Made by a program: the position numbers and the translations under genes
Notes under the pieces: model-generated
What the model saw: only the letters and a program-made list of their open reading frames with translations
Database searches by the model: none
Told to the model about the DNA's origin: nothing
Part shown: in pieces, positions 43,396 through 52,458 of the stretch
Layout: each line of letters opens with the position of its first letter
How positions within the stretch are numbered: the first letter of the stretch is position 1
DNA from: CALKZN01 sp964633815
GTDB lineage: Bacteria > Pseudomonadota > Gammaproteobacteria > Arenicellales > Arenicellaceae
Length of the DNA stretch: 64,000 nt
Assembly: GCA_964633815.1 (NCBI GenBank)
Contig: CAZWHW010000005.1
Coordinates: forward strand, 1-64,000
Direction: 5' to 3'

Positions 43396-44052
43396 ATGAA
43401 GTATTCAATTGGAATAAGTGAGCAAAGGGATATTGATATTTTGAGATCGGAACAAACTCCGATGGATTTGAACCATCAGATTTTGCGAGTAGATCCTTCA
43501 GGAATGCCGTTAGATTGGGTGAACTACCAAGAAGCCGTTAAGCTCTATTTTCTTGATAAAGTGCTTTACAGCTGCGGGAAGCCTTTATACAAGCTCCGTG
43601 GTGGGATTAACTCTTTATCTGGTCGACGCAGTATTTTAGAAATCCATTCCATTATTGCCACTACTTCTGATTCTGAAAACTCTAGTAGCCATAAACGTCT
43701 TCATTCATACACACCGCCTTTAAGTAATCAAACCTTATTCGCACGAGATGCGAGAATGTGTCTTTATTGTGGTAATACATTTTTGAGAAAAGATTTGTCT
43801 CGTGATCACATTACCCCGACAAGCCAAGGTGGTGAAGATGTTTGGACGAATGTGGTCACGGCTTGTAAGCGTTGTAACAACCAAAAAGCGGGTAGAACAC
43901 CTGAACAAGCCAATATGCCTTTACTAGCTTTGCCATTTAGGCCCTCTCATGCAGAATATGTTTATCTGAAAGGTAGAAGAGTTTTGACTGATCAGATGGA
44001 ATTTTTGCAAGCCCACTTTCCAAGGACAAGTCCATTGCTTGAAAGGAAATAA
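43396..44052 (+). CDS. HNH endonuclease family protein
   Basis: A protein of about 218 residues with a C-terminal HNH nuclease domain: CLYCG, SRDHITPTSQGG, then WTNVVTACKRCNNQKAG. The two CxxC pairs bind zinc; DHI...N...H-like positions form the active site. Such stand-alone HNH proteins are common in gammaproteobacterial chromosomes and are of unknown role. The start is uncertain: ATG at 43384, 43396 or 43462; none has a good ribosome-binding site, and the conserved part begins about 43465 (NHQILRVDPSGMPLDW). Confidence 0.8.
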   Translation: MKYSIGISEQRDIDILRSEQTPMDLNHQILRVDPSGMPLDWVNYQEAVKLYFLDKVLYSCGKPLYKLRGGINSLSGRRSILEIHSIIATTSDSENSSSHKRLHSYTPPLSNQTLFARDARMCLYCGNTFLRKDLSRDHITPTSQGGEDVWTNVVTACKRCNNQKAGRTPEQANMPLLALPFRPSHAEYVYLKGRRVLTDQMEFLQAHFPRTSPLLERK

Positions 44053-44093
44053 AGTAATCAGATGTGGGACTTTTTAAAAATCCATGAATATTA

Positions 44094-44122
44094 AAAAAAG
44101 AAGGCTGTAAGCCTTCTTTTTT
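44094..44122. terminator. Bidirectional terminator between HNH gene and ppiC
   Basis: AAAAAGAAGGC-TGTAA-GCCTTCTTTTT: 11-bp stem, 5-base loop. It is 42 bp after the HNH stop and 20 bp after the ppiC stop on the other strand. Confidence 0.88.
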
Positions 44123-44141
44123 GTTGAATTGAAATGATTTT

Positions 44142-44426
44142 TTAATCTTGTCGATCAGTCACTTCAACCAAGTGAAAACCAAACTGAGTTTGTACAGGGC
44201 CATGTACAACGCCGACAGCATCGTTAAAGCATACTTTGTCGAATTCTGGCACCATCATACCAGGTCCAAAGCTGCCAAGATCGCCACCGGATTGACCAGA
44301 AGGGCATGATGAATGTTGTTTTGCTGCTTCTTCAAAGCTGACTTTGCCGCCTTCAATGTCGTTTTTTAAATCAATGCAAGCTTGTTCAGAGCTTACGAGA
44401 ATATGTCTTGCTGTAGCTTGTGCCAT
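44142..44426 (-). CDS. ppiC: Parvulin-type peptidyl-prolyl isomerase, PpiC-like
   Basis: A 94-residue single-domain cytoplasmic parvulin. Hallmarks: ARHILVSS, SSCPSGQSGGDLGSFGPG, MVPEFDKVCF, and TQFGFHLVEV. E. coli PpiC has 93 residues. The frame is open farther upstream, but the start is the ATG at 44426: AGGAT lies eight bases before it and the next residues align to the family N terminus. Confidence 0.93.
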   Translation of the reverse strand: MAQATARHILVSSEQACIDLKNDIEGGKVSFEEAAKQHSSCPSGQSGGDLGSFGPGMMVPEFDKVCFNDAVGVVHGPVQTQFGFHLVEVTDRQD

Positions 44427-44523
44427 AATAAATCCTACGTATAAAATTAATGTTGGGCATGATACTGAAAAAAAAGCATGCTGACGAGTAAAATAATTTT
44501 TGAATAGTTTTTTCGTTAGCAAT

Positions 44524-44553
44524 TTGACAGGTCTAACTTGTTTAGTGTTTAAT
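44524..44553 (+). promoter_or_regulatory. candidate sigma-70 promoter for comEA-like gene
   Basis: TTGACA (44524-44529), 18-bp spacer, TTTAAT (44548-44553), 65 bp before the ATG at 44619. Confidence 0.5.
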
Positions 44554-44618
44554 AAAACTGTCTTTAAATGGATTAGAGACAAATTCAAATCTTAAACTTT
44601 TAAAACAAGGAGTGTTTT

Positions 44619-44885
44619 ATGAAAATCATTATTTCTATTGTTCTAGCTGTATTGCTTACAACTGTAAGCTTTTCTTCGTTTGCTGTTCCAGTCAACATCA
44701 ATAATGCTGACTCTGAGTTAATTGCTGATTCATTAGCAGGAATTGGGGTTAAAACAGCTGAAAAAATTGTTGTTTATCGCAAAAAAAATGGTGCGTTCAA
44801 AAAAGTTGACGATTTATTGTTGATTAAAGGCATTGGTGATAAAAAACTGAATAAAATTCGAGCTGACGTGAAATTGAAAGATTAA
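44619..44885 (+). CDS. ComEA-type helix-hairpin-helix DNA-binding protein, exported
   Basis: An 88-residue protein with a signal peptide (ending ...SSFAVP) and a mature region of two helix-hairpin-helix motifs: VNINNADSELIADSLAGIG (about 25-43) and GAFKKVDDLLLIKGIGDKKL (about 57-76). It binds DNA in the periplasm in competence systems; only this one competence-type gene is visible. Own terminator at 44912. Confidence 0.85.
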   Translation: MKIIISIVLAVLLTTVSFSSFAVPVNINNADSELIADSLAGIGVKTAEKIVVYRKKNGAFKKVDDLLLIKGIGDKKLNKIRADVKLKD

Positions 44886-44911
44886 GCACAGTTAGGATGT
44901 TGTAAGAGAGT

Positions 44912-44932
44912 AAAGGCGCAATTAGCGCCTTT
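44912..44932 (+). terminator. Terminator of the ComEA-like gene
   Basis: AAAGGCGC-AATTA-GCGCCTTT stem-loop followed by ATTTTTG. Same stem sequence as the terminator at 46120. Confidence 0.85.
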
Positions 44933-45053
44933 ATTTTTGTTTTTAAATAGATAAATTGACGCTAAATTTTGAATAAATTCATTACCTTGATATATAAATC
45001 GTATTAAAATTAACCGCCTAATCTCATCCTTTTAATATAAAACGTTTCTTTTT

Positions 45054-46094
45054 ATGAATGATCTGCTTTTGCTAAAAATAAATAAGTCTCTGACTTGTTA
45101 TTATGAGGAATTGTTACGTTCAGTTGAGAGTGATAGAGGTATTATTGGAGAGTACTTTGCTGAGTTAAGCGATCATTCGCCAAGGCTATTATGTCAAACT
45201 AGAACTATTTTCTTTCTAGTGAAATATCATGAAATTTTTAATGAAAATAAGTCATTAGAGCTAGCTCAAAAAATATATAAAAATACTAGAAAGCTATATA
45301 AAGCCGAAGAAAGTTGGTATATGCAAGCTGGGAAGGATGAGCCTTTAGACTTATATGGTTTTGCGTCACTGGCATACTCCGAAGTTTTGTTATTTCAAGC
45401 AACGGGTTCGAAAGAGATTGCTAAATATTCTGAAGAAACCCTTAGTTATTTGACAAATATTATTTTGGATGATGATTTTGATATTCAGTCTTCACTGTAT
45501 CAAAATAGAATTTCTCAAAATCCATTAATGCACTTATTTGAAAGTTTTGTATTTGCATATGAAGTTTTGCATAACGAAATTTACAAAGATGCTGCGACTA
45601 AAATTCTTGATATTGTTTATCAGAATTTTTACAACGCAGAGGTTGGTGCGATTATGGAAATGTCTTTTGAAGAAGATTTGGCATATTGGTATGAACCTGG
45701 ACATTCATTTGAATGGGGTTCATTGCTAAAAATTGCTGAATCGCAGCAAGTTTCGCATGAAATAATCAATGCTGTTAATTTGGTGGGTGTCGCTGAAAAG
45801 GTGACTGAAAATTTTGGGCAAATTGTTCCTGCGAAAGTAAAGATCCCTGGAAATGAAATTGAAAGCACATTTAGGATATGGGCTAGTTTGGAAAGAGTGA
45901 GAGTCCATTTCATGTTAGAGAATTTTGAACTTGCAAATAGTGGCTTGGAAGAGGCTTTGAATAAATTTTTTGATAACAATAATCTGCCAAAAGAATTTCT
46001 AGATATGGCTGCTACGAAAGTTAAGTCTACTTCGGGATACCATATAATTAATTGTTTACAAGAGGCGATTAAGTGGTGTGAAACAACCTCATGA
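45054..46094 (+). CDS. AGE-family (N-acylglucosamine 2-epimerase / mannose isomerase-like) protein
   Basis: A 346-residue alpha/alpha-barrel protein. Two short family signatures are visible: NPLMHLFESF (about residues 156-165) and EPGHSFEW (about 215-222), both carrying the catalytic His of AGE/YihS-type enzymes. The barrel is otherwise diverged, and the N-terminal 30 residues show no family match. It could isomerise mannose, glucosamine derivatives or another hexose. It is monocistronic, between the ComEA-like gene and amtB. Substrate unknown. Confidence 0.75.
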   Translation: MNDLLLLKINKSLTCYYEELLRSVESDRGIIGEYFAELSDHSPRLLCQTRTIFFLVKYHEIFNENKSLELAQKIYKNTRKLYKAEESWYMQAGKDEPLDLYGFASLAYSEVLLFQATGSKEIAKYSEETLSYLTNIILDDDFDIQSSLYQNRISQNPLMHLFESFVFAYEVLHNEIYKDAATKILDIVYQNFYNAEVGAIMEMSFEEDLAYWYEPGHSFEWGSLLKIAESQQVSHEIINAVNLVGVAEKVTENFGQIVPAKVKIPGNEIESTFRIWASLERVRVHFMLENFELANSGLEEALNKFFDNNNLPKEFLDMAATKVKSTSGYHIINCLQEAIKWCETTS

Positions 46095-46119
46095 CGAATG
46101 ATTTTATAGAGTATTTAAA

Positions 46120-46150
46120 AATAAAGGCGCCTATATGGCGCCTTTATTTT
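46120..46150. terminator. Bidirectional terminator between AGE-like gene and amtB
   Basis: Perfect 13-bp stem AAATAAAGGCGCC / GGCGCCTTTATTT with a TATAT loop, 25 bp past the first stop and 17 bp before the amtB stop. Confidence 0.92.
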
Positions 46151-46167
46151 GAGCTTATTTTTTAAGT

Positions 46168-47463
46168 TTACGTTATTTTATTATATCCAGACTCTCCATG
46201 TTGAATGATATCTAAGCCTTGTTCTTCAGTATCTTCATCTGCTCGAAGTGGAATGAATATGCTGACTAACTTGAGTAAAATTAACGATACGATCGCCGTA
46301 TAACCAGCAGTGGCTATAACGCCAATAACTTGAATGCCTATTGAGGCGTCACCACCATTTCCTCCCCATGCAGATGAGATGAATATGGCTGCTAGTATAG
46401 TGCCTAATGCTCCTCCCACACCATGGACAGGGAAAACATCGAGCGAGTCATCAATTTTTAAAGAGTTTTTAATCAGCTGGGTAGCAAAGTAACAAACGGT
46501 ACCACCACATAGGCCAATCAGTACCCCTCCAACAGGGCCAACAAAGCCTGAGGCAGGCGTGATAGTGCCAAGCCCAGCGACCATGCCTGTCACGATGCCT
46601 AAAACACTGGGTTTTTTATGTTTAATCCATTCTATTGTCATCCATGCTAATGAGCCTGCAGCAGCACTTAAGTGCGTTACTAACATTGCCATACCAGCGC
46701 CACCGTCAGCAGATAATTGTGAACCGCCATTGAAGCCAAACCAGCCAAACCAAAGCATTCCAGCGCCTGCAACCGTAATTGTTAAATTATGAGGCAGCAT
46801 TGGCTTTTCTGGGAAGCCTTTGCGGTTGCCAATGACAATAGCAATCATTAGGGCTGTCACACCTGCAGTAATATGAACGACAGTGCCCCCAGCAAAATCT
46901 AATAAACCTTTCTCTGCTAGCCAGCCACCGCCCCATACCCAGTGACAAATGGGCACATAGACTAAGAGTGACCATAAAATAGAAAAAACTAACATCGCGC
47001 CAAAATTCATTCGTTCTGCAAAGCCGCCAACAAATAATGCAGGCGTAATCATGATGAATGTCATTTGGAAGACAACGAAAACAGATTCAGGAATTGTGCC
47101 TTGGACGCTATCAAAACTCATTCCTTGTAGAAATGCTTTATCTAAATTGCCGATGAAAGCTCCGTCGCCACTGAAAGCGAGGCTATAACCAGCAACAAAC
47201 CATAACAATGACATAGCACAAGCAATAGTAAAGCATTGCATCAAAACTGAAAGGACATTCTTTGAGCGAACCAAGCCTGCATAAAATAAAGATAAGCCAG
47301 GTAATAACATGAATAAGACTAGTGCGGATGCAGTTAGCATCCAAGCGGTATCGCCTGAATTGATTTCACTTGACGCGAAAGCAACGTTTGAAATGGTGGA
47401 TAGGTATAAAAGTAAAGTGCATAGAGGTGCACCGTGCCGCAAATACAAAGCGGTTTTTCTCAT
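46168..47463 (-). CDS. amtB: Ammonium transporter
   Basis: A 431-residue Amt/Rh channel. It begins with a signal-like hydrophobic segment (LLLYLSTISNVAFAS), then 11 expected membrane helices. Twin-His pore residues are in GTVVHITAGV and FPVHGVGGALG; the Phe gate segment and the substrate-recruiting Trp region (WVWGGGWL) are visible. The glnK PII regulator gene, normally upstream, is absent here: the gap on that side (47464-47628) leads to ugd on the other strand. Confidence 0.94.
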   Translation of the reverse strand: MRKTALYLRHGAPLCTLLLYLSTISNVAFASSEINSGDTAWMLTASALVLFMLLPGLSLFYAGLVRSKNVLSVLMQCFTIACAMSLLWFVAGYSLAFSGDGAFIGNLDKAFLQGMSFDSVQGTIPESVFVVFQMTFIMITPALFVGGFAERMNFGAMLVFSILWSLLVYVPICHWVWGGGWLAEKGLLDFAGGTVVHITAGVTALMIAIVIGNRKGFPEKPMLPHNLTITVAGAGMLWFGWFGFNGGSQLSADGGAGMAMLVTHLSAAAGSLAWMTIEWIKHKKPSVLGIVTGMVAGLGTITPASGFVGPVGGVLIGLCGGTVCYFATQLIKNSLKIDDSLDVFPVHGVGGALGTILAAIFISSAWGGNGGDASIGIQVIGVIATAGYTAIVSLILLKLVSIFIPLRADEDTEEQGLDIIQHGESGYNKIT

Positions 47464-47628
47464 AATTTTCTCCTCAGCAAATTTTATGAATTATTATTAG
47501 TACGCAGAGAATACCTATTTTTGTTTATTTTTTGAAGTGAGTCATTGAAAACTAGAGGATTGTGTCGACTTACAATTTCTAAGTCAGGTAAAATATGAAC
47601 TCAAAATTATTACAATCAATATTTTTCT

Positions 47629-48966
47629 ATGAAAATTGCAGTTATAGGCACGGGTTATGTTGGTCTGGTCTCGGGGACGTGTTTTGCCGAAGTGGGTAAT
47701 GATGTTCTTTGTGTTGATTTGGATCAAAAGAAAATTGACGCATTGCAGCAAGGAGAGATTCCTATTTATGAGCCAGGTTTAGACAGCTTAGTTAAAAGTA
47801 ATATTGATGCTGGTAGATTATCGTTTACCACAGATATCAGAGATGCGATCGGTGCTGATGAGCGTGTGGAAAGTGACGTATTATTTATTGCAGTTGGGAC
47901 ACCTCCTGATGAGGATGGCTCTGCTGATTTACGCTATGTGATAGATGTGGCCCGTCAAATCGGCCAGAGTTTAAATGGTTATTTGTTGGTTGTTACTAAG
48001 TCCACAGTACCTGTGGGTACAGCTGAAAAAGTACGCAATGCGATTCAAGAAGAGCTGGATAATCGCGGTGTTAATGTGCAGTTTGGTGTAGCATCTAATC
48101 CCGAATTCTTAAAAGAAGGCGCAGCGATTAATGATTTTATGAAGCCTGATCGTGTTGTCGTCGGTGTTGATGATAAGGATGATCGTGCTGTGGAATTAAT
48201 GCGCAACTTATATACGCCATTTAATCGTAATCATGAACGTTTAATTGTGATGGATATTCCTTCTGCTGAGCTAACAAAGTATGCGGCCAATGCCATGTTA
48301 GCGACTAAAATTTCATTTATGAATGAGTTGTCGAATCTTGCTGAAAAATTGAATGCCGATATTGAGTTGGTTAGACAAGGGATTGGTTCTGATCCACGTA
48401 TTGGATATCATTTTATTTACCCAGGTTGTGGTTATGGTGGTTCATGTTTTCCAAAAGATGTGCAGGCCTTGCATCGTACTGCGCAAGAGCAAGATTATGA
48501 TGCTCGAGTTTTGGCTGCTGTTGAGGCGGTTAATTTTGATCAAAAGAAAGTGCTACTATCAAAAATTGATGCACATTATGGTGATATAAAAGGCAAGAAG
48601 TTTGCAATTTGGGGGCTGGCGTTTAAACCGAATACTGATGATATGCGTGAAGCGCCAAGCCGTGTGATGATTGAGGGTTTATGGGAACGTGGTGCAAGTG
48701 TAGTGGCCTATGATCCTGTTGCAGCGCAAGAGGCTCACCGTATTTATGCTGGCAGAGATGATTTCATCACGTTGGATGACTATTATGAGACCTTAGCTGG
48801 GGTTGATGGGTTATTGATTGCGACTGAATGGAAGAATTTCCGCAGCCCCGATTTACAGCGCATGAAAGAATTAATGGGCCAACATGTAATTTTTGATGGG
48901 CGTAATATTTTTGACCCAATGCAAATTCGTGCAGCGGGTTTTGATTATTATGGCATTGGCCGTTAA
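47629..48966 (+). CDS. ugd: UDP-glucose 6-dehydrogenase
   Basis: A 445-residue enzyme oxidising UDP-glucose to UDP-glucuronate with two NAD+. N-terminal Rossmann GTGYVGLVSGTCFAEVG (residues 7-23), catalytic Cys in YGGSCFPKDV, GLAFKPNTDDMREAPS in the C-terminal half. First gene of a cluster ugd-hldA-hldD-manC with short gaps (16, 39, 45 bp). Confidence 0.95.
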   Translation: MKIAVIGTGYVGLVSGTCFAEVGNDVLCVDLDQKKIDALQQGEIPIYEPGLDSLVKSNIDAGRLSFTTDIRDAIGADERVESDVLFIAVGTPPDEDGSADLRYVIDVARQIGQSLNGYLLVVTKSTVPVGTAEKVRNAIQEELDNRGVNVQFGVASNPEFLKEGAAINDFMKPDRVVVGVDDKDDRAVELMRNLYTPFNRNHERLIVMDIPSAELTKYAANAMLATKISFMNELSNLAEKLNADIELVRQGIGSDPRIGYHFIYPGCGYGGSCFPKDVQALHRTAQEQDYDARVLAAVEAVNFDQKKVLLSKIDAHYGDIKGKKFAIWGLAFKPNTDDMREAPSRVMIEGLWERGASVVAYDPVAAQEAHRIYAGRDDFITLDDYYETLAGVDGLLIATEWKNFRSPDLQRMKELMGQHVIFDGRNIFDPMQIRAAGFDYYGIGR

Positions 48967-48982
48967 CTGGAACTTTAGTCAA

Positions 48983-49933
48983 ATGAAACTTCAAGCAAAT
49001 CAATTTCAAGATTTATGTGTTCTCATTGTTGGCGATGTTATGTTGGATCGCTATTGGTTTGGTTCCGTAGATCGTATCTCGCCAGAAGCACCAGTGCCGG
49101 TTTTAGCAGTTTCTAAAAAAGAGTCTCGCGCGGGTGGTGCAGCTAATGTAGCAAATAATATTGCCGCTCTTGGCGCAAAAGCACAATTGTTATCTGTAGT
49201 GGGCGATGATGATACGGCTCATGAGTTAGAAACGTTAGTGAAAAATTTTGGTGCAGAAGTATTTTTTAATAAAGATCGGAGCATTCAAACAACAGAAAAA
49301 CTGAGAATGATTGCCCAAAATCAGCAATTGTTAAGGGCTGATTTTGAAAAAAAACCTACTGATGAAGTGTTAGTGCAGTGTCTTGATAATTATCGTAATA
49401 AGCTTTCTGAAGCGGATGTTGTGATTTTGTCTGACTATGGTAAAGGCGGTTTAGAGCATGTTAGTGAGATGATTTCATTGGCAAAGGCCGCTAACACTCC
49501 TGTAGTAGTTGATCCAAAAGGGTCAGACTTTTCTCGCTATCGAGGTGCCAGTTTAATTACGCCAAATTCTAAAGAGTTTACAGCGGTTGTTGGTGAGGTT
49601 CAGCAAGAGTCAGAGTTTGAGGAAAAAGCAATTGCCTTGCGAGATCAATTAGGTTTAGATTCAATATTAGTAACTCGTAGTGAGCAAGGTATGAGTTTGT
49701 TTGTTGAGGGTAAGCATATTCATTCAACCGCAAAAACTCGAGAAGTGTTTGATGTCAGTGGGGCAGGCGATACAGTGATTGCAACTATAGCCCTGGGTTT
49801 GGTTTCAGATATGAATTATGCCGAACGTTTGGCATTTGCCAATGCTGCAGCTGGTGTGGTTGTTGGTAAAGTGGGAACAGCAACGGCAACAGTGGAAGAA
49901 ATTTCTACACGTTTGGCGGATATGCCAGCATAA
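48983..49933 (+). CDS. hldA: D-glycero-beta-D-manno-heptose-7-phosphate kinase
   Basis: A 316-residue PfkB-type kinase matching the kinase half of E. coli HldE: VGDVMLDRYWFG, RISPEAPVPVL, GGAANVANNIAALG, and the catalytic GAGDTVIA. It phosphorylates heptose-7-P on the 1-position. There is no fused nucleotidyltransferase (HldC/RfaE2) domain: the frame ends shortly after the kinase fold. Start is the ATG at 48983; the frame is open upstream inside ugd but that part is not conserved. Confidence 0.92.
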   Translation: MKLQANQFQDLCVLIVGDVMLDRYWFGSVDRISPEAPVPVLAVSKKESRAGGAANVANNIAALGAKAQLLSVVGDDDTAHELETLVKNFGAEVFFNKDRSIQTTEKLRMIAQNQQLLRADFEKKPTDEVLVQCLDNYRNKLSEADVVILSDYGKGGLEHVSEMISLAKAANTPVVVDPKGSDFSRYRGASLITPNSKEFTAVVGEVQQESEFEEKAIALRDQLGLDSILVTRSEQGMSLFVEGKHIHSTAKTREVFDVSGAGDTVIATIALGLVSDMNYAERLAFANAAAGVVVGKVGTATATVEEISTRLADMPA

Positions 49934-49972
49934 ACAAATTATGATAATAGAACGAATTTTGGAGCGTAAATA

Positions 49973-50968
49973 ATGATTATCGTCACAGGTGGAGCGGGTT
50001 TTATTGGTTCAAATTTAGTTCGAAGTTTGAATCAACGTGACGTGACTGAAATTTTGGTGGTGGATGATCTAAGTGATGGCAATAAATGTCGCAATATTCA
50101 AGATTGTTCATTTCTTGATTATATAGATAAAGATGACTTTTTGGCGCTTGTTAAAACAAAGGATTGTCGTTTAGCGGGCGCGCAAGCCATTTTCCATCAA
50201 GGAGCATGTTCAGATACTATGGAGGCTGATGGAAAATACATCATGGAAAACAACTACGAATATTCGAAAGCTGTTTTTCATTATTGCCAGCAACAATATG
50301 TGCAATTTATCTATGCATCATCGGCATCAACCTATGGCGGAAATTCCGTTTTTGTTGAAGATCCTAAGAATGAGCAAGCATTGAACGCCTATGCATATTC
50401 AAAGTTGCTATTTGATCGATATTTACGTCGTCATTGGTCTACACTAGTGGCACAAGTCGTTGGCCTGCGTTATTTTAATGTATATGGACGTGGTGAATCG
50501 CATAAAGGTCGCATGGCTTCAGTTGCTTTTCATTTTTATAATCAGTTCAACGAAAACGGTTATGTGAAGCTTTTTGCTGGCAGTGGTGGATATGCCGATG
50601 GCGAGCAATTACGCGATTTTGTTTGGGTTGATGATATTGTGAAGGTTAATTTTCACTTTTTGGATAATCCCGAGTGCAGCGGAATTTTTAATGCAGGTAC
50701 CGGTGCTGCAGGCAGTTTTAATGAAGTGGCTGCGGCAACCCTAAATGCAATTAATTCCGAAAATAAAACTGTCGCTGACTGGGTTGGTGAAGGTTTAATT
50801 AAATATATTGATTTTCCGGAAGCATTGGTGGGTAAATATCAAAGCTATACGCAAGCGGACCTTTCGAAGTTGCAATCTGAAGGAGGTTTTACGCAAGAGT
50901 TTGCAAATGTAAATGTTGGTGTCGCAGCTTATATAGCTCAGTTGCAAGATGCTAGTATACTTGCCTAA
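49973..50968 (+). CDS. hldD: ADP-L-glycero-D-manno-heptose 6-epimerase
   Basis: A 331-residue short-chain dehydrogenase-type epimerase that completes ADP-heptose for the LPS inner core. NADP-binding GGAGFIGSNLV is at residues 5-15, FHQGACSDT near 77, YASSASTYGG, and the catalytic Tyr/Lys pair in AYAYSKLLFD. Third gene of the cluster. Confidence 0.95.
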   Translation: MIIVTGGAGFIGSNLVRSLNQRDVTEILVVDDLSDGNKCRNIQDCSFLDYIDKDDFLALVKTKDCRLAGAQAIFHQGACSDTMEADGKYIMENNYEYSKAVFHYCQQQYVQFIYASSASTYGGNSVFVEDPKNEQALNAYAYSKLLFDRYLRRHWSTLVAQVVGLRYFNVYGRGESHKGRMASVAFHFYNQFNENGYVKLFAGSGGYADGEQLRDFVWVDDIVKVNFHFLDNPECSGIFNAGTGAAGSFNEVAAATLNAINSENKTVADWVGEGLIKYIDFPEALVGKYQSYTQADLSKLQSEGGFTQEFANVNVGVAAYIAQLQDASILA

Positions 50969-51013
50969 AACATAAACCCATAAGACATAAAATAAAGGTT
51001 TTCTGATAGTTAT

Positions 51014-52423
51014 ATGTTACATCCAGTTATTATTGCAGGCGGTTCAGGAACGCGATTATGGCCATTATCCCGAGGCGCTTATCCTAAGCAATTTTTGAAC
51101 TTAACAGGCGGACAAGGCACGATGCTGCAAGAAACTCTTACTCGTTTAGAGGGAGTAAAGCATGCAGCGCCAATTGTAGTCTGTAACAATGAACATCGGT
51201 TCATAGCCGGAGAACAACTGAGACAGATTGGGGTTGATCATAATGGAATTATCCTTGAACCTTGTGGTCGAAATACTGCGCCTGCTATTTGTTTAGCAGC
51301 ACTTCAGGCGTTAGAAGATGACCCTGAAGCTATGTTGATAGTGTTGGCAGCGGACCATTTGATTCAAGATTCACAAGGTTTTAGAACCGTCGTGCAGCAA
51401 TCATATGAGCAACTTGATGCAGGGCAATTGCTGACTTTTGGTATTGTTCCAACGGCTCCAGCGACTGGTTACGGTTATATTCAGGCGGATTCACCGCAAG
51501 CGGACAAGTTGAATAAGGTGCAAGCTTTTGTTGAAAAGCCTGATACGAAAACTGCAGAAAAATACGTCTCATCCGGAAGTTATCTATGGAATAGTGGGAT
51601 GTTTATGTTTTCCGCTAAAGATTATTTGCAAGAACTTGAGCAACATAGACTAGATATTTTGACTGCTTGTCAGAAAGCATGGCGGGGCAAGAAATTGGAT
51701 TTGGAGTTTATTCGTATTGATGAGAAAGCTTTTCATGATTGCCCAGGTGAATCAGTTGATTATGCCGTGATGGAAGTAACAGAACATGCCTATGTTGTTC
51801 CTATTGATGTCGGTTGGAGTGATTTGGGTAGTTGGTCAAGTTTGGCTGAAGTGTTAGAGCCAGATGCTCAAGGCAATGTCTTTAATGGAGATGTCTTGGC
51901 AAAGAACAGTCATAATAATTATGTTTATACGGAAGATAAATTAGTTGCTGTTTTAGGTGTTGATGATGTGGTCGTAGTTAATACCAAAGACGCAGTATTG
52001 GTTACGAATAAGCAAGAAGCTCAAAATGTAAAACAAATCGTTCAAGAGATTGTCCAGAGCGGCAGGGTTGAACATCAATTCCATCGAATTGTTTATCGTC
52101 CTTGGGGTCATTATGATTCAATGGACGCGGGAGAGCGATTCCAAGTGAAGCGCATCACCGTTAAGCCCGGTGCGAAATTGTCTGTGCAAAAACATCACCA
52201 TCGTGCTGAGCATTGGGTTGTTGTTAGTGGTTCTGCAAAGGTTCGTATTGATGATGAAGAAAAGCTTTTGTCAGAGAATGAATCGGTGTTTATTCCTCTA
52301 GGTGCAATTCATTCACTAGAAAATCCAGGAAAAATCCCATTGGAATTGATTGAGGTGCAATCAGGTTCATATTTGGGTGAGGATGATATTGTCCGTTTTG
52401 AGGATTTATACGGACGAAACTAA
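51014..52423 (+). CDS. manC: Mannose-1-phosphate guanylyltransferase / mannose-6-phosphate isomerase
   Basis: A 469-residue bifunctional enzyme. N-terminal nucleotidyltransferase: GGSGTRLWPLSRGAYPKQFL at 9-28 and EKPD in the sugar-binding loop. C-terminal type II PMI cupin: RPWGHYDSMD, then RITVKPGAKLSVQKHHHRAEHW. It makes GDP-mannose, with AlgC upstream in the pathway. Last gene of the ugd cluster. Confidence 0.94.
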   Translation: MLHPVIIAGGSGTRLWPLSRGAYPKQFLNLTGGQGTMLQETLTRLEGVKHAAPIVVCNNEHRFIAGEQLRQIGVDHNGIILEPCGRNTAPAICLAALQALEDDPEAMLIVLAADHLIQDSQGFRTVVQQSYEQLDAGQLLTFGIVPTAPATGYGYIQADSPQADKLNKVQAFVEKPDTKTAEKYVSSGSYLWNSGMFMFSAKDYLQELEQHRLDILTACQKAWRGKKLDLEFIRIDEKAFHDCPGESVDYAVMEVTEHAYVVPIDVGWSDLGSWSSLAEVLEPDAQGNVFNGDVLAKNSHNNYVYTEDKLVAVLGVDDVVVVNTKDAVLVTNKQEAQNVKQIVQEIVQSGRVEHQFHRIVYRPWGHYDSMDAGERFQVKRITVKPGAKLSVQKHHHRAEHWVVVSGSAKVRIDDEEKLLSENESVFIPLGAIHSLENPGKIPLELIEVQSGSYLGEDDIVRFEDLYGRN

Positions 52424-52458
52424 ATCTTTATTGTTCGTAAATAGATTAAAAAGTCGCT

